DNA from: Maricaulis sp034670125
GTDB taxonomy: Bacteria > Pseudomonadota > Alphaproteobacteria > Caulobacterales > Maricaulaceae
Direction: 5' to 3'
DNA length: 64,000 nucleotides
NCBI RefSeq assembly: GCF_034670125.1
Contig: NZ_JAXMOC010000005.1
Span: 195,322 to 259,321, forward strand
The position numbers were made by a program, and so were the translations under genes. Under the pieces are notes generated by a model that had not been told where the DNA came from, did no database searches, and saw only the letters and a list, made by a program, of their open reading frames with translations. Positions 17,193 to 26,357 of this stretch are shown here, piece after piece (positions within the stretch are counted from its first letter, which is position 1; each line of letters starts with the position of its first letter).

Positions 17193-19463
17193 CTACTCCG
17201 CCGCGATGGCGTCCACTTCATCATCGGCGAGGCCGACGACCATCAATGCAAACGCCCAGTTGAGGGCGGTTTCGCGCAGGCTGTCGAAGCGGCCGGAGGC
17301 GCCGCCATGGCCGGCACCCATATTCATCTTGAGCAGGGTGAGGCCGTCATCGGTACGGCGCTCGCGCAGGCGGGCGACATATTTGGTCGGCTCCCAATAG
17401 GTGACCCGCGGATCGGTGAGACCGCCCGTGGCGAGGACGTGCGGATAGGCCATCTCCTCGATCTGGTCGTAGGGCGAGTACTCGATCATCGTCTGGTAAT
17501 CGTCGGCGCTCTCGATCGGATTGCCCCATTCCGGCCATTCCGGCGGGGTCAGCGGCAGTTCCGGGTCCGACATGGTGTTGATCACGTCGACAAAGGGAAC
17601 GGCGGCGATGGCACCGGCGAACAGGTCGGGCTGGAGATTGATCGCGGCACCGACCAGCAGGCCGCCGGCCGAGCCGCCATAGGCGACGATCTGGCCGCGC
17701 GACGTATAGCCCAGCTCGGACAGCGCTTCACCGGCCGAAACGAAGTCGCGGAAGGTGTTGATCTTCTGCTCCAGCTTGCCGTCCAGATACCACTGATAAC
17801 CATTGGCCATGCCGCCGCGGATATGGGCGGTGGCGTAGACCATGCCGCGATCGACCAAGGATAGCGGGGTGACGCGGAAGGCGGCCGGAATGGTGATGCC
17901 GTAGGAGCCATAGCCATAGAGCAGCAGCGGGGCCGTGCCGTCGATCGGCGTGTCGCGGTGATGCAGGATGGTGACCGGGATCTGGGCACCGTCATGACCC
18001 GGCGCCATGATGCGGCGAACCACATAATCGTCCGGATTGTGACCGGACGGGACTTCCTGGCGTTTCAGGACCGTGCGCTCCTGGCTGCGCAGGTTGAAGT
18101 CATAGGTCTCTTCCGGCGTTGACGGACTCTCGTAGGAGAAGCGCAGCATGTCGGTGGCGAACTCGTATCCGGCCGAGGCGCCGAGTGAATAGGCCTCCTC
18201 GTCGAAGTCGATATTGTATTCCTCACCGGTCGCGTATTCGTGCACAACAATGCGCGGCAGGGCGTTCTCACGCTCGACGCGGACCTGCCAGTCGGCCAGG
18301 CCGATGACGCCATTGATCAGCGTGCCCGGGCGATGCGGAACGAACTCTTCCCAGTTTTCGCGGGCCGGATTGTCGAGCGGGGCCGACATGATCTTGTAGT
18401 CGACCGCGCCGTCGATATTGGTGCGGAAGTAGAAGCGGTCCGAGGCTTCGGTGAGATAGTATTCGACATCATCCTCACGCGCCGCGATCAGCACCGGCTC
18501 GGCGGCCGGGTCATTGGCGTCGATCAGGCGCATCTCGTTGGAGGTGTGACCGCCGGCATTGATGACGATGTGGTTGTTATTGTCGCTCAGGCCGACCGAG
18601 ACGAAGAAGCCGTCATCGGGTTCCTCATAGACCAGTTCGGACGGGCCGCCATTGGCCGGCTGGCGATAGACGCGCTTGGAGCGGCCATTATCGTCGCGCC
18701 AGACCCAGTACAGGGTGGCGCTGTCATTGGCCCAGGTGAAGTCGCCCGAGCTTTCATCGGTCAGGGTCGCGACGATGGCGCCGGTAGCGACGTCCTTGAC
18801 CCGGATTTCATAATACTCCGAACCGCGCACATCGACGCCGAAGGCGACATAGCGGTGGTCCGGCGAGTGCTCCATGTCGGAAAAGTCGAGATAATCGAAA
18901 TCGGCGGCTTCGGCGTCACCGTCGACCAGGACTTCCTCGTCACCCATCGGTTCGCCGGTTTCCGGATTGACCGGCCGGCGGGCGAAGACCGGATACTGGC
19001 CGCCTTCGCGGTAGCGGGTGTAGTAGGCATAGTCGCCGTCGCGCTCGGGTACCGAGCTGTCATCTTCCTTGATGCGGCCGCGGATCTCCTGGAAAATCCG
19101 TTCCTGCAGCGCCTCGGTCGGCGCCATGACGGCATCGAGATAGGCGTTCTCTGCGTCGAGGAGTTCACGGACATCGCTGTCCAGAACGTCGGGCTCGCGC
19201 ATCACCTGCTGCCAGTTGTCGTCCTTGATCCACTGATATTCGTCGACCCGGGTAAAGCCGACCTGTTCGATGGTCACCGGGCGCTGCTCGGCGCGCGGTG
19301 CCTCGAGGCCCTGGGCGCGGGTGATCAGGGCACCGTGGGTGGTGACGGATGGGGTGTTGGCGGCCGAAGTGTCGGTCGTCATGGCAGTCTCCTGGCTACA
19401 GGCGGCAAGGGCGAGGCCAAGGAGGCCCGCGCCGATCCGCCCGGCAAGCGGTAAATTACGCAT
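17193..19463 (-). CDS. Oligopeptidase B-like S9A prolyl oligopeptidase, predicted lipoprotein
   Basis: 756 residues from the ATG at 19463 (GAGGGG upstream). The N-terminus MRNLPLAGRIGAGLLGLALAACS carries a lipobox (LAAC, Cys22), so the enzyme is exported, unlike cytosolic E. coli oligopeptidase B. A seven-bladed propeller domain (about 60-450) precedes the alpha/beta hydrolase. The nucleophile lies in AYGGSAGGLLVGA (about residue 595), the Asp in TDPRVTYWEP (about 683) and the His in MGAGHGGASGR (about 717). It cleaves short peptides, in this family after basic residues or proline. Last gene of a minus-strand group with msrB and an MFS gene. Confidence 0.92.
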   Translation of the reverse strand: MRNLPLAGRIGAGLLGLALAACSQETAMTTDTSAANTPSVTTHGALITRAQGLEAPRAEQRPVTIEQVGFTRVDEYQWIKDDNWQQVMREPDVLDSDVRELLDAENAYLDAVMAPTEALQERIFQEIRGRIKEDDSSVPERDGDYAYYTRYREGGQYPVFARRPVNPETGEPMGDEEVLVDGDAEAADFDYLDFSDMEHSPDHRYVAFGVDVRGSEYYEIRVKDVATGAIVATLTDESSGDFTWANDSATLYWVWRDDNGRSKRVYRQPANGGPSELVYEEPDDGFFVSVGLSDNNNHIVINAGGHTSNEMRLIDANDPAAEPVLIAAREDDVEYYLTEASDRFYFRTNIDGAVDYKIMSAPLDNPARENWEEFVPHRPGTLINGVIGLADWQVRVERENALPRIVVHEYATGEEYNIDFDEEAYSLGASAGYEFATDMLRFSYESPSTPEETYDFNLRSQERTVLKRQEVPSGHNPDDYVVRRIMAPGHDGAQIPVTILHHRDTPIDGTAPLLLYGYGSYGITIPAAFRVTPLSLVDRGMVYATAHIRGGMANGYQWYLDGKLEQKINTFRDFVSAGEALSELGYTSRGQIVAYGGSAGGLLVGAAINLQPDLFAGAIAAVPFVDVINTMSDPELPLTPPEWPEWGNPIESADDYQTMIEYSPYDQIEEMAYPHVLATGGLTDPRVTYWEPTKYVARLRERRTDDGLTLLKMNMGAGHGGASGRFDSLRETALNWAFALMVVGLADDEVDAIAAE

Positions 19464-19486
19464 AAATGTCCCCTCAAGATTCCCGG

Positions 19487-19894
19487 CTATTCTTCGCTGG
19501 CCGCAGGCTGGAAGTCCAGCACGCCGCCATTGGTGCAAAAGCGTTGCCCGGTCGGGCGGGGTCCGTCGGGAAAGACATGACCCAGATGGGCGCCGCAATT
19601 GGCGCAATGGATTTCGGTGCGCGGCAGGCGCAGCTTGTGGTCGGTCTTGGTTTCGATGTTGTCGCCCTCGACCGGTTGCCAGAAGGACGGCCAGCCGGAG
19701 CCGCTGTCATACTTGTGGTCCGATGCAAACAACGGAATGTCGCAGACCTTGCAGTGATAGCGGCCTTCGCGCTTTTCCGCATTGAACGGATGGGAGAAGG
19801 CGTGCTCGGTGCCTTCCTCGAAGGCGATGGCATGGGTGTTCGGGTCGAGCTTGGCCTTGAGGGCCTCGATCTCGGCAGCGCTCAGTCTCGGCAT
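19487..19894 (-). CDS. msrB: Peptide-methionine (R)-S-oxide reductase MsrB
   Basis: 135 residues from the ATG at 19894; the longer frame upstream is Pro/Arg-rich and overlaps the MFS gene. All MsrB marks are visible: zinc cysteines CKVC (48, 51) and CANC (97, 100), the GSGWPSFWQPV substrate loop, HLGHVFPDGP, and the catalytic Cys120 in RFCTNGGVLDF. It reduces methionine-R-sulfoxide in proteins using thioredoxin. There is no signal peptide, so it acts in the cytosol. Starts 4 bases after the MFS gene stop and ends 23 bases before the peptidase start, so the three are probably one operon. Confidence 0.95.
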   Translation of the reverse strand: MPRLSAAEIEALKAKLDPNTHAIAFEEGTEHAFSHPFNAEKREGRYHCKVCDIPLFASDHKYDSGSGWPSFWQPVEGDNIETKTDHKLRLPRTEIHCANCGAHLGHVFPDGPRPTGQRFCTNGGVLDFQPAASEE

Positions 19895-19898
19895 GTTG

Positions 19899-21212
19899 TC
19901 ACTCCGGCGTGGCGGGGGGCGTGGCGGCGGTGTCGGGCGAAGACAGGGCATGGGGCTGGCCGCGCCTCACCGACAATATGGGGGTGGTCAGGCAGATGAC
20001 CAACAACACCACGCCCAGTCCGAACATCGGGATCAGCGCCGAGACATTGGGCCCCAGCTGACCGACCACCACACCCATCAGCACGGCACCCGCGGGCATG
20101 CCGCCGAACAAACCGAGCTGATAGACCGACATGACCCGCGCCAGCTTGTCCGGCGGGGCCTGTTCCTGGACCACCGATCGCGACAGCGAGATCGCCACAC
20201 CGGCGCCCAGCCCCCAGCCGAACACCAGCAGGTAGAGCGACCAGAAGGGCAGGTGGAAATAAAAGGCGCCCGTCGCCATCACGGTCACCGCCTGGGCCAG
20301 GATCAGCGCCCGCCCGGGCCGCTCGATCTGGCCAAACTTCACCAGCGCCACATTGGCGACCAGGGCACCGACCCAGAACGCCACCATCAGGCTGGCAATC
20401 TCCGGGAAGCCGCCGCCATAGCTCTCGCGGATGATCAGCGGGATCAGCACCAGGAAGGAGCCGCCGACGACCAGGATGCCCAGGGCGATCATGATCAGCG
20501 TCATCGGCATCAGCACCGGCGAGGTGAAGACCGCCTTCACGCCATCGGCCAGATCGGCCATCGGGTGGGCGGTGGACTTGTCCCGCTTCGAGCCCAGGCG
20601 CGGCAGGAAGGCGGCGGAAATGCCGCCAATGCACAGGCCCGCCGCCTGCATCAGGAAGAGCGCGCCGGGGCCGGTATAGGCGGCGAAATAGCCGACCGCC
20701 ATGCCGGCGATCTGGGCGCCGAACTGCACCGCCGAGGCCATCACCACGGCGCGCTGCAGCTCGATCCCGCCATGCCGCGTGCGGGCCGAGATCCGCACCA
20801 CCGGATTGATGGCGCTGTCACGGGCCGGCATGACAAAACCGCCGGCGACCCCGATCAGCAAGGCAAAGCAGACCATCACCCAATAGGTCAGGTGACCGGT
20901 CAGCAGCATCAAGCCGAGCGCCGCCGCCGACAGGCCGGCGAAGATGTAGAAATAGAAGACGATGCCGCGCCGGTCCTTGCGTTCGGCCAGCACACCGGCA
21001 AAGGGCAGCAGAAGCATCATCGGCGCGGTCAGCGCCGCCTGCGCCAGGCCGAGGCGTTCCGGGCTCTCCTGCAGGGTGAAAGTGATGACACCGGGAAACA
21101 GGGTGGTTTGCAGGCCAAAGCCGAAGAACCAGCCAGCCACCAGCACCAGATAGGCGCCGAAGGGCGGCATGCGAAGCTTGCGATTGCCGGCTAGGGGACG
21201 AAAGACGGGCAA
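19899..21212 (-). CDS. MFS transporter (EntS/MFS_3-like)
   Basis: 437 residues with about twelve hydrophobic helices; the start could also be the in-frame ATG at 21170 (MPPFGAYLVLVAGWFFGFG). The loop between helices 2 and 3 reads AGVLAERKDRRGIVFYF, the usual MFS G-x-x-x-D-R-x-x-R region. The AGGFVMPARDSAINPVV segment after helix 4 resembles the MFS_3 (EntS-like exporter) subgroup. Substrate unknown. The C-terminal tail is Thr/Pro-rich and its coding end lies 4 bases before msrB. Confidence 0.85.
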   Translation of the reverse strand: MPVFRPLAGNRKLRMPPFGAYLVLVAGWFFGFGLQTTLFPGVITFTLQESPERLGLAQAALTAPMMLLLPFAGVLAERKDRRGIVFYFYIFAGLSAAALGLMLLTGHLTYWVMVCFALLIGVAGGFVMPARDSAINPVVRISARTRHGGIELQRAVVMASAVQFGAQIAGMAVGYFAAYTGPGALFLMQAAGLCIGGISAAFLPRLGSKRDKSTAHPMADLADGVKAVFTSPVLMPMTLIMIALGILVVGGSFLVLIPLIIRESYGGGFPEIASLMVAFWVGALVANVALVKFGQIERPGRALILAQAVTVMATGAFYFHLPFWSLYLLVFGWGLGAGVAISLSRSVVQEQAPPDKLARVMSVYQLGLFGGMPAGAVLMGVVVGQLGPNVSALIPMFGLGVVLLVICLTTPILSVRRGQPHALSSPDTAATPPATPE

Positions 21213-21347
21213 GGTGTGATCTGGGCTCGTGCGGATGGAGGATCGCCGTTTACGTGATCCGGCGTGATTTGTATTGCGCCTTGTCTAGCAACATGTTGGC
21301 CTTAAGCAAATCTGCCTGCCCCGAAACACAGCCAAATGGTGCCCATC

Positions 21348-21779
21348 ATGACATTCATCAAACCCGGCCTCGGCCTCCTTCTTGCTGCCTTCCTGGTCTT
21401 CATGGGGTTGCAGAAATTTGGCGCCGCCAACCCGGTCTTCAGCCATATCGCCGAGGCGTCCGGGATGGGCTTTTTCGAGCCGCAGGTGCGGATGCTGACC
21501 GGTGTGCTGGAAATCCTGGCTGCGGTCTTGCTGCTGGCCGGCGTCTTCCTGAAACGGCTGGAGGGTCTTGGCGCGGCGCTGTCGCTGGCCGTCATCGGCG
21601 GTGCGATTGTCTTCCACCTGTCGCCGTGGCTGGGCATCAATGCGCCCGTCGCCTTTACCGCCGATGGCGGCTATGAGCGCTCGCCGATGCTGTTCGGCAT
21701 GGCGGTTGTCTTTGGCGCTATCTCGGCCGTTCTGACCTGGATGGACCGGGAAAAGCTGCCAGTCATCGGCAAGGGCTGA
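21348..21779 (+). CDS. DoxX-like four-helix membrane protein
   Basis: 143 residues from the ATG at 21348 (MTFIKPGLGLLLAAFLVFMG). Four hydrophobic segments lie at about 5-22, 45-67, 72-90 and 113-130. The N-terminal GLLLAAFLVFMGLQKF and the MLTGVLEILAAVLLLAG second helix fit DoxX/DoxD-like proteins, whose roles range from quinone-linked redox to envelope stress. No strong ribosome site is seen. Stands alone between a divergent MFS gene and the DUF2336 gene. Confidence 0.65.
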   Translation: MTFIKPGLGLLLAAFLVFMGLQKFGAANPVFSHIAEASGMGFFEPQVRMLTGVLEILAAVLLLAGVFLKRLEGLGAALSLAVIGGAIVFHLSPWLGINAPVAFTADGGYERSPMLFGMAVVFGAISAVLTWMDREKLPVIGKG

Positions 21780-21855
21780 GGGCGCCGTCCCACCCACGAT
21801 TCGTTAACGCGCAGGCGTCATCCTGTCGGTCAGACCGGATCTGACAGGCCCCATC

Positions 21856-22947
21856 ATGGCGAATGCCGAACCCTTTGAGCTCAGCGAGCCCGTCACCACG
21901 CGCACCCGCGCCGTGCTGGCCAAGCGGCTGGCCGACATTGTCGGCCTGCCGTCCAGCCGCATCACGCCGCGCGAGCGCTGGATCGTGGGCGATCTGCTGT
22001 TTGATGTGATCCGGGCCAGCGATGTCGAGCTGCGCAAGCGTTGCGCCAAACGCCTGTCTGGCCTGACCGATGCGCCCAGTCGCCTGCTGCGGACCCTGGC
22101 CTGCGACGAGTTCGAGGTTGCCGAGCCGATCCTGTCCGACTGCCTTGCCCTGTCGGATTTCGACATGATGGAGATCGCCCGGGTCGGCAAGCTGCAGCAC
22201 CGCCTGGCCCTCGCCAATCGCGAGAACCTGTCGGCGACGGTCTCGGCCTCGCTGGCGGCCGCCGGCGAAACGCCGGTGATCGAGCGCCTGCTGCGCAACA
22301 AGACCTGTGTCCTGGCTTTGCCGACGGTCGACCATCTGGTCGGCATGGCGGCCGAAGTCGGCAAGCTCTCCCATCTTCTGATCAAGCGCGAGGAATTGCG
22401 TCCGACCCAGGCTTTCCGCCTGTTCTGGGCCTGTGAACATGTTGATCGCGCTCAGATACTGGAACGCTTCGCCGTCGACCGGACCATCCTGATCGACGCG
22501 TCCGAGGATATTTTTCCGATGGCTGCCGCCGAGGAATGGGCCGACCCGATGGTCACCCGTATCCTGCGCTATATCGACCGGCGCCAGCGTAATCGGGACG
22601 CGGCCGAGCTGAGCCCCTATGGCTCGCTGGAAGGCACGCTGGAAGCGATGGCCATGGATGGTGCGCTGCCGGAAATCGTCACCGAAATCTCGACCCTCGC
22701 CAATGTCGATCGCCGCTTGGTCCTGCAAATGCTCGATGACATGGCCGGAGAGCCGATCGCGGTCCTGTGCAAGGCGACCGGCCTGAAATGGCCGAGTTTC
22801 GAGCATGTCTGGCGCGGACTCGGCCGCTCCCTGACCAGCGAGCCGGTCCCCCAGGCCCGCAAGGTCTTCGACAGCCTGTCCGTTGAAAAGGCCCAGACCG
22901 TGCTGCGTTACTGGAACCTGTCGATGGAAGACAAGGGCGGAAAATAG
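21856..22947 (+). CDS. DUF2336 domain protein
   Basis: 363 residues, wholly alpha-helical in appearance, no signal peptide or membrane helix. It contains the DUF2336 pattern seen in many alphaproteobacteria: RLADIVGLPSSRITPRERWIVGDLLFDVI, then repeated helical units (EIARVGKLQHRLALANREN, LVLQMLDDMAGEPIAVLCKA). A second member is at 51145-52227, and both have the LGLK/AGL-type C-terminal end (RKVFDSLSVEKAQTVLRYW against MRFWRMRRD). Function is not established; the repeats suggest a HEAT-like scaffold. Followed by a family A repeat. Confidence 0.8.
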   Translation: MANAEPFELSEPVTTRTRAVLAKRLADIVGLPSSRITPRERWIVGDLLFDVIRASDVELRKRCAKRLSGLTDAPSRLLRTLACDEFEVAEPILSDCLALSDFDMMEIARVGKLQHRLALANRENLSATVSASLAAAGETPVIERLLRNKTCVLALPTVDHLVGMAAEVGKLSHLLIKREELRPTQAFRLFWACEHVDRAQILERFAVDRTILIDASEDIFPMAAAEEWADPMVTRILRYIDRRQRNRDAAELSPYGSLEGTLEAMAMDGALPEIVTEISTLANVDRRLVLQMLDDMAGEPIAVLCKATGLKWPSFEHVWRGLGRSLTSEPVPQARKVFDSLSVEKAQTVLRYWNLSMEDKGGK

Positions 22948-22975
22948 CCGGCTTCGGTGCCGAGTTACCCGCACG

Positions 22976-23094
22976 TTGTCATCCCGGATGGACGCCCCGC
23001 GAAGGCGGGGCGCAAGTCAGGGACCTATATGTTGCAATCCGTTAGGTCCCCGTCCTGCATCCGGCCTTCGCCGGACATCCGACGGGGGTGACAA
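22976..23094 (-). repeat. Family A repeat, copy 4 (reverse)
   Basis: TTGTCATCCCGGATGGACGC at the left and ACGGGGGTGACAA at the right: reverse orientation like copy 3. It lies between the convergent DUF2336 and metallophosphoesterase genes. The right outer arm has one change (GGGGTGACAA) that weakens the outer stem. Confidence 0.88.
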
Positions 23095-23103
23095 GGTTTG
23101 GAG

Positions 23104-23889
23104 CTACCGCTCCCCCCGCTCCAGCTCCCAGACCCGCCCGGCGCCAAACCGGCCCGCCGGATCACTTTCCTGACGGGTCATGCGGATGCCATCCTGATCG
23201 ACCTCGATCAGGTTGAAGCTGGCGCTTTCCTGTCTTGTCCGCCGCGAGAACGTGGTGCCGGTGCCGATGAACCAGCAGGTCTGGTCGGGATCGGGAGAGG
23301 GCAGGACGAAGGTTTCGTGCAGATGGCCGGTCAGGACCAGGTCGCAGGCGGCCGACAGGCGCCGGGCCGCTTCGGCGGCGCCATGTGTCGCGGCGCGGGC
23401 GTCGGCCGGGTCGGGCGCGACCAGCGGGTGGTGGCAGGCGAGGATGCGGGTTTTCGCACCGGCGGCCGAAAAAGCGTCGAGGGCCGCATCGACATCGCGC
23501 GGCGCGGCACGCCCCAGTGACCAGTCCGGCCGCCACTGGGCGCGGCGGGCCGTGTGCAGTGTTTCCACCTGAACCGAAGGGCCGGACCAGCCTGGTCGGA
23601 CCTGCTCGCCCAGCGCCTTTTCATAGCGCCGCCAGGGACGGAAGGCCCGTTCGCCCGGTGAATAGACGGGCACGTCGTGATTGCCGGGACGGCCGACAAC
23701 GGGCCGGCCGATGCGCTCGAACATGGCGGCGGCGTCCTGAAGCTCACGCCAGCGGGCGGCCTGGGTGAAGTCACCGGCGGCGATGATCAGCTCCGGTTCC
23801 AGCTCGGCGCAGGCCGCCTCGAAACCGGCGACCAGCTCGGCGTCTTCGGCGCCGAAATGAAGATCGGCAATATGGATGATGCGGGTCAT
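23104..23889 (-). CDS. Metallophosphoesterase (calcineurin-like)
   Basis: 261 residues with the full set of metal-binding motifs: D-x-H (Asp9, His11 in HIADLHFG), GD (Asp40 in AAGDFTQ), GNHD (69-72), HH (ILACHHPLVAP) and GHLH (LVLTGHLHET). These place it in the cytosolic calcineurin-like phosphoesterases, with two divalent metals and hydrolysis of phosphomono- or diesters. The substrate is not clear from sequence. Its start codon overlaps the stop of the upstream lipid kinase gene by 4 bases, so the two are translationally coupled and may act on related lipids or nucleotides. Confidence 0.9.
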   Translation of the reverse strand: MTRIIHIADLHFGAEDAELVAGFEAACAELEPELIIAAGDFTQAARWRELQDAAAMFERIGRPVVGRPGNHDVPVYSPGERAFRPWRRYEKALGEQVRPGWSGPSVQVETLHTARRAQWRPDWSLGRAAPRDVDAALDAFSAAGAKTRILACHHPLVAPDPADARAATHGAAEAARRLSAACDLVLTGHLHETFVLPSPDPDQTCWFIGTGTTFSRRTRQESASFNLIEVDQDGIRMTRQESDPAGRFGAGRVWELERGER

Positions 23890-24758
23890 GCGGTCGGCTT
23901 CAGGACTGTGACAGGGTCTGGCAGGCGGGTGATGCGGGCGAGGCGGCCCAGGGTGAGTGGCTCACCGTCCACCATCGCCGCCAGTGGCTTGCGCGAACGG
24001 ATCTCGGCGGTGTCGAAACAGGCGGGGCGGGTGCGGGCGTCAGGATTGTCGGTACGGGTGAGCGTGTCGACCGGGGCCGCTGCCATGTCGCCGATATGGC
24101 GCCAGCTGGTCAGCACGGCAGCAAAGCGCGCATCGGGCGTGTCGGTCAGGGTTTCGTGCAGCGGGTCGGTGGCCAGCGTGACATAGAGCCCGGAAGCGCG
24201 CCCGGACACCTTGCGGCCGTCGAACCGGCAGCTCAGCCGCGGCCGGAAGGCCTGACCCAGCGCTGCCGCCGTTCCGCGCAGGGCGCCGGACAGGGGGTGT
24301 CGCCGGCTGTCATCACGCAGGCTTTCGCGGGCCCGGGCGAGGGCGGTCGGAAAGCCGATGGCCGCCGCAATCAAAAACAGGTTGCCGTCCAGCGATCCGG
24401 CGGCGAGGTCGTGGCGGTCATACCCGTCGACTTCATCGAGTATGGTCAGCGCGTCACGGTCGCCATAGAGCGCCCGCGGCAGCAGGTTGGCGGTGCCCAG
24501 CGGCAGCGGGATGAGCGGCAGCCGGCAGTTCGCGTCCAGCGCCTGTTCGGTCACCGCCCGGATCGTCCCGTCGCCACCGGCAATGGCGATGGCATCGGCC
24601 TCGCTGTCCATTGCCGCCGTCAGCGCGCCGTCACCGCCCTCGACGAGGTCGTCGATCCGGCACACGGACGGATGATCGCGCAGCGCCTCGACCAGCCCGT
24701 CGCCGGACCGGGCGAGCGTGCCGCTGCGCGGGTTCATGACGATGGCAATGCGTTTCAC
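23886..24758 (-). CDS. Diacylglycerol kinase-family lipid kinase
   Basis: 290 residues from a GTG at 24758. AGGAG stands eight bases before this GTG, and the protein then begins VKRIAIVMNPRSGT, the usual first strand of the family; the frame remains open further upstream into repeat DNA. The nucleotide-binding GGDGT motif is at 61-65 (AIAGGDGTIRAV), and PLGTANLLPRAL follows. These are the signatures of DAGK catalytic-domain proteins such as YegS and sphingosine kinases, which phosphorylate lipid alcohols with ATP. The C-terminal domain fits the family. Operon with the phosphoesterase. Confidence 0.88.
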   Translation of the reverse strand: MKRIAIVMNPRSGTLARSGDGLVEALRDHPSVCRIDDLVEGGDGALTAAMDSEADAIAIAGGDGTIRAVTEQALDANCRLPLIPLPLGTANLLPRALYGDRDALTILDEVDGYDRHDLAAGSLDGNLFLIAAAIGFPTALARARESLRDDSRRHPLSGALRGTAAALGQAFRPRLSCRFDGRKVSGRASGLYVTLATDPLHETLTDTPDARFAAVLTSWRHIGDMAAAPVDTLTRTDNPDARTRPACFDTAEIRSRKPLAAMVDGEPLTLGRLARITRLPDPVTVLKPTA

Positions 24759-24869
24759 AGGGGCACTCCTGTCAGGCCTGCCGACAAGGTGGGGCGTGTT
24801 GCGGGTCGGGTCCAGTGCGTGTGGGCCATTCAAGCGGCACTGTTCGACCCTGCGCGGCCGCCGCATCGC

Positions 24870-25010
24870 TTGTCATCCCCGCTGGTTGTCCGGCGAAGGC
24901 CGGACGCAAGGCGGGGACCAACATGTGGCCAAAAGTTAGGCCCCTGACTTTCGCCCGGCCTGCGCCGGGCGGGAACCTGCGCCCGCGCAGGCGGGTGGCA
25001 GGGGTGACAA
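24870..25010 (+). repeat. Family A repeat, copy 5 (forward, expanded right half)
   Basis: Left half is standard (TTGTCATCCCCGCTGG, hairpin GTCCGGC-GAAG-GCCGGAC). The right half is about 20 bases longer: after CGCCCGGCCTGCGCCGGGCG it carries an extra hairpin-like run (CTGCGCCCGCGCAGGCGGG) and ends GGGGTGACAA. It fills much of the 407-base gap between the divergent lipid kinase and Mrp operons; the remaining sequence presumably holds their promoters. Confidence 0.85.
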
Positions 25011-25165
25011 GAATGCGTGTCACGGTTCCGCGCCCCGACACCGCGGAGCGGTCAGATCGATACCCACACAGTTTCTGTCTGCATCTTCCCCGCCGCTTCA
25101 TCTGGTCAAGGCTCGCCTGTCGGGCTAATTACCGAAGCATAAGCGTTATCGCGCGGGGAGTTTCC

Positions 25166-25672
25166 ATGTTCTATGGCATCAGCCTGACCGCCATTTTGGT
25201 GGCGCTCTGGCTCACCTTGTCCGGCCCGTTCACCCTGTCAGGGGATTATCCCATCGTGATGGGGCTGGGCGTGATCAGCATCATCGCAACGGTTTATCTG
25301 ACCTATCGCATGCGGATCGTTGACCGCGAGACCGTACCGGTGGCACCGGCGGTTCCCCTGTTTGCCTACTGGGGCTGGCTGGGCGGTGAGATCGTCAAGG
25401 CCAACCTGGCTGTCCTGCGCCTGGTCATGAAGCCGGAAATCGAGGTCGAACCGCGCCTGATCCGGGTTCCGTCCGACCAGCGTTCCGAGCTCGGGCGCTG
25501 TGTCTTCGCCAATTCGATCACCCTGACCCCGGGTACCGTGACGGTGGATGTCGAGGATGACGGTTTCCTGGTCCACGCGCTGGACAACTCCTTTACCGAC
25601 CCGGCCGGCTTTGCCGAGATGGGCGCCCGCTCGGACACGGCTTCGGATGGCAGGAAGAAGAGGACGGACTGA
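25166..25672 (+). CDS. mnhE: Mrp/Mnh cation:proton antiporter subunit E
   Basis: 168 residues from the ATG at 25166 with GGGGAG seven bases upstream; the frame is open 5' through the repeat but that part is not protein-like. Hydrophobic segments at about 4-22 and 28-48 and the C-terminal MrpE domain (FANSITLTPGTVTVDVEDDGFLVHAL) are diagnostic: the NSITLTPGT motif is strongly conserved in MrpE. First gene of the ten-gene antiporter operon. MrpE stabilises the multi-subunit inner-membrane antiporter that exchanges Na+ (or other monovalent cations) for protons. Overlaps the next gene by one base. Confidence 0.95.
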   Translation: MFYGISLTAILVALWLTLSGPFTLSGDYPIVMGLGVISIIATVYLTYRMRIVDRETVPVAPAVPLFAYWGWLGGEIVKANLAVLRLVMKPEIEVEPRLIRVPSDQRSELGRCVFANSITLTPGTVTVDVEDDGFLVHALDNSFTDPAGFAEMGARSDTASDGRKKRTD

Positions 25673-25989
25673 TGCATTTCATGATCTTTCTCGTCGCCAT
25701 CGGAATGGCGGTTGCCATGGCCATCATGCTGGCACGCCTGTTTGCCGGGCCGACCCTGTATGACCGCGTGTTGGCGGCCAATTCCTTCGGCACCAAGACG
25801 GTCCTCTTCCTGCTGGTCTTCGCCGCCCTGGTCGGCCGCCAGGACGCCATCGACATCGCGCTGCTCTACGCGCTGATCAATTTCGTGGCGACCATCGCGA
25901 TCCTGAAATTCTTCCGCTATCGCTCGCTGGAGATCGCCCTGGCGCAGATGTCGCTGCGCAAGGCGCTGGATGGGGAGTACGAGAAATGA
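25672..25989 (+). CDS. mnhF: Mrp/Mnh antiporter subunit F
   Basis: 105 residues with three membrane helices (2-20, 38-55, 62-80). MARLFAGPTLYDRVLAANSFGTK matches the MrpF signature (R-x-x-x-G-P-T-x-x-D-R-x-x-A-x-N). Starts inside the mnhE stop (TGATG) and overlaps mnhG by 4 bases, so the E-F-G block is tightly coupled. Small core subunit of the antiporter membrane arm. Confidence 0.95.
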   Translation: MHFMIFLVAIGMAVAMAIMLARLFAGPTLYDRVLAANSFGTKTVLFLLVFAALVGRQDAIDIALLYALINFVATIAILKFFRYRSLEIALAQMSLRKALDGEYEK

Positions 25990-26357
25990 GCCCCGCCGAG
26001 ATCTTCCAGCATGCCCGTGACGTGTTCGCGATCGGTGCCATGGCCGTCGGCCTGGTGTTCGTGATCGCCGGCGCCACCGGCGTGATGCGCCTGCCCGATT
26101 TCTACACCCGGATGCATGCGGCCGGCGTCACCGATACGCTCGGCGCCGAGCTTATCATTCTGGGCCTGATCGCCCAGGCGGGAGACTGGCAGACGGCGGC
26201 CAAGCTGGCGCTGGTTGGCCTGTTGCTGTTCCTGACCAGCCCGACCGCCACCCACGCCATTGCCAATGCGGCGCACCGGGCCGGGCAAAAGCCGGACCTG
26301 TCGCACTTCAAACCGAAACACCCGGCCGATGCCGGCGCGTCGGAGGGGCAGAAATGA
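25986..26357 (+). CDS. mnhG: Mrp/Mnh antiporter subunit G
   Basis: 123 residues, three helices. The GVMRLPDFYTRMHAAGVTDTLGAELI stretch is the MrpG hallmark (R-L-P-D-x-Y-x-R-x-H-A). The C-terminal helix (LVGLLLFLTSPTATHAIANAAHR) is also typical. Overlaps its neighbours by 4 bases on both sides. The short His/Lys-rich tail (HRAGQKPDLSHFKPKHP) is cytosolic and not informative. Confidence 0.95.
   Translation: MSPAEIFQHARDVFAIGAMAVGLVFVIAGATGVMRLPDFYTRMHAAGVTDTLGAELIILGLIAQAGDWQTAAKLALVGLLLFLTSPTATHAIANAAHRAGQKPDLSHFKPKHPADAGASEGQK

Noticed and set aside
18240..19454. 404-codon open frame opposite the peptidase gene
   Set aside because: Shadow of the peptidase; composition rich in Gly, Val and Asp as expected for its complement, with no recognisable domain.
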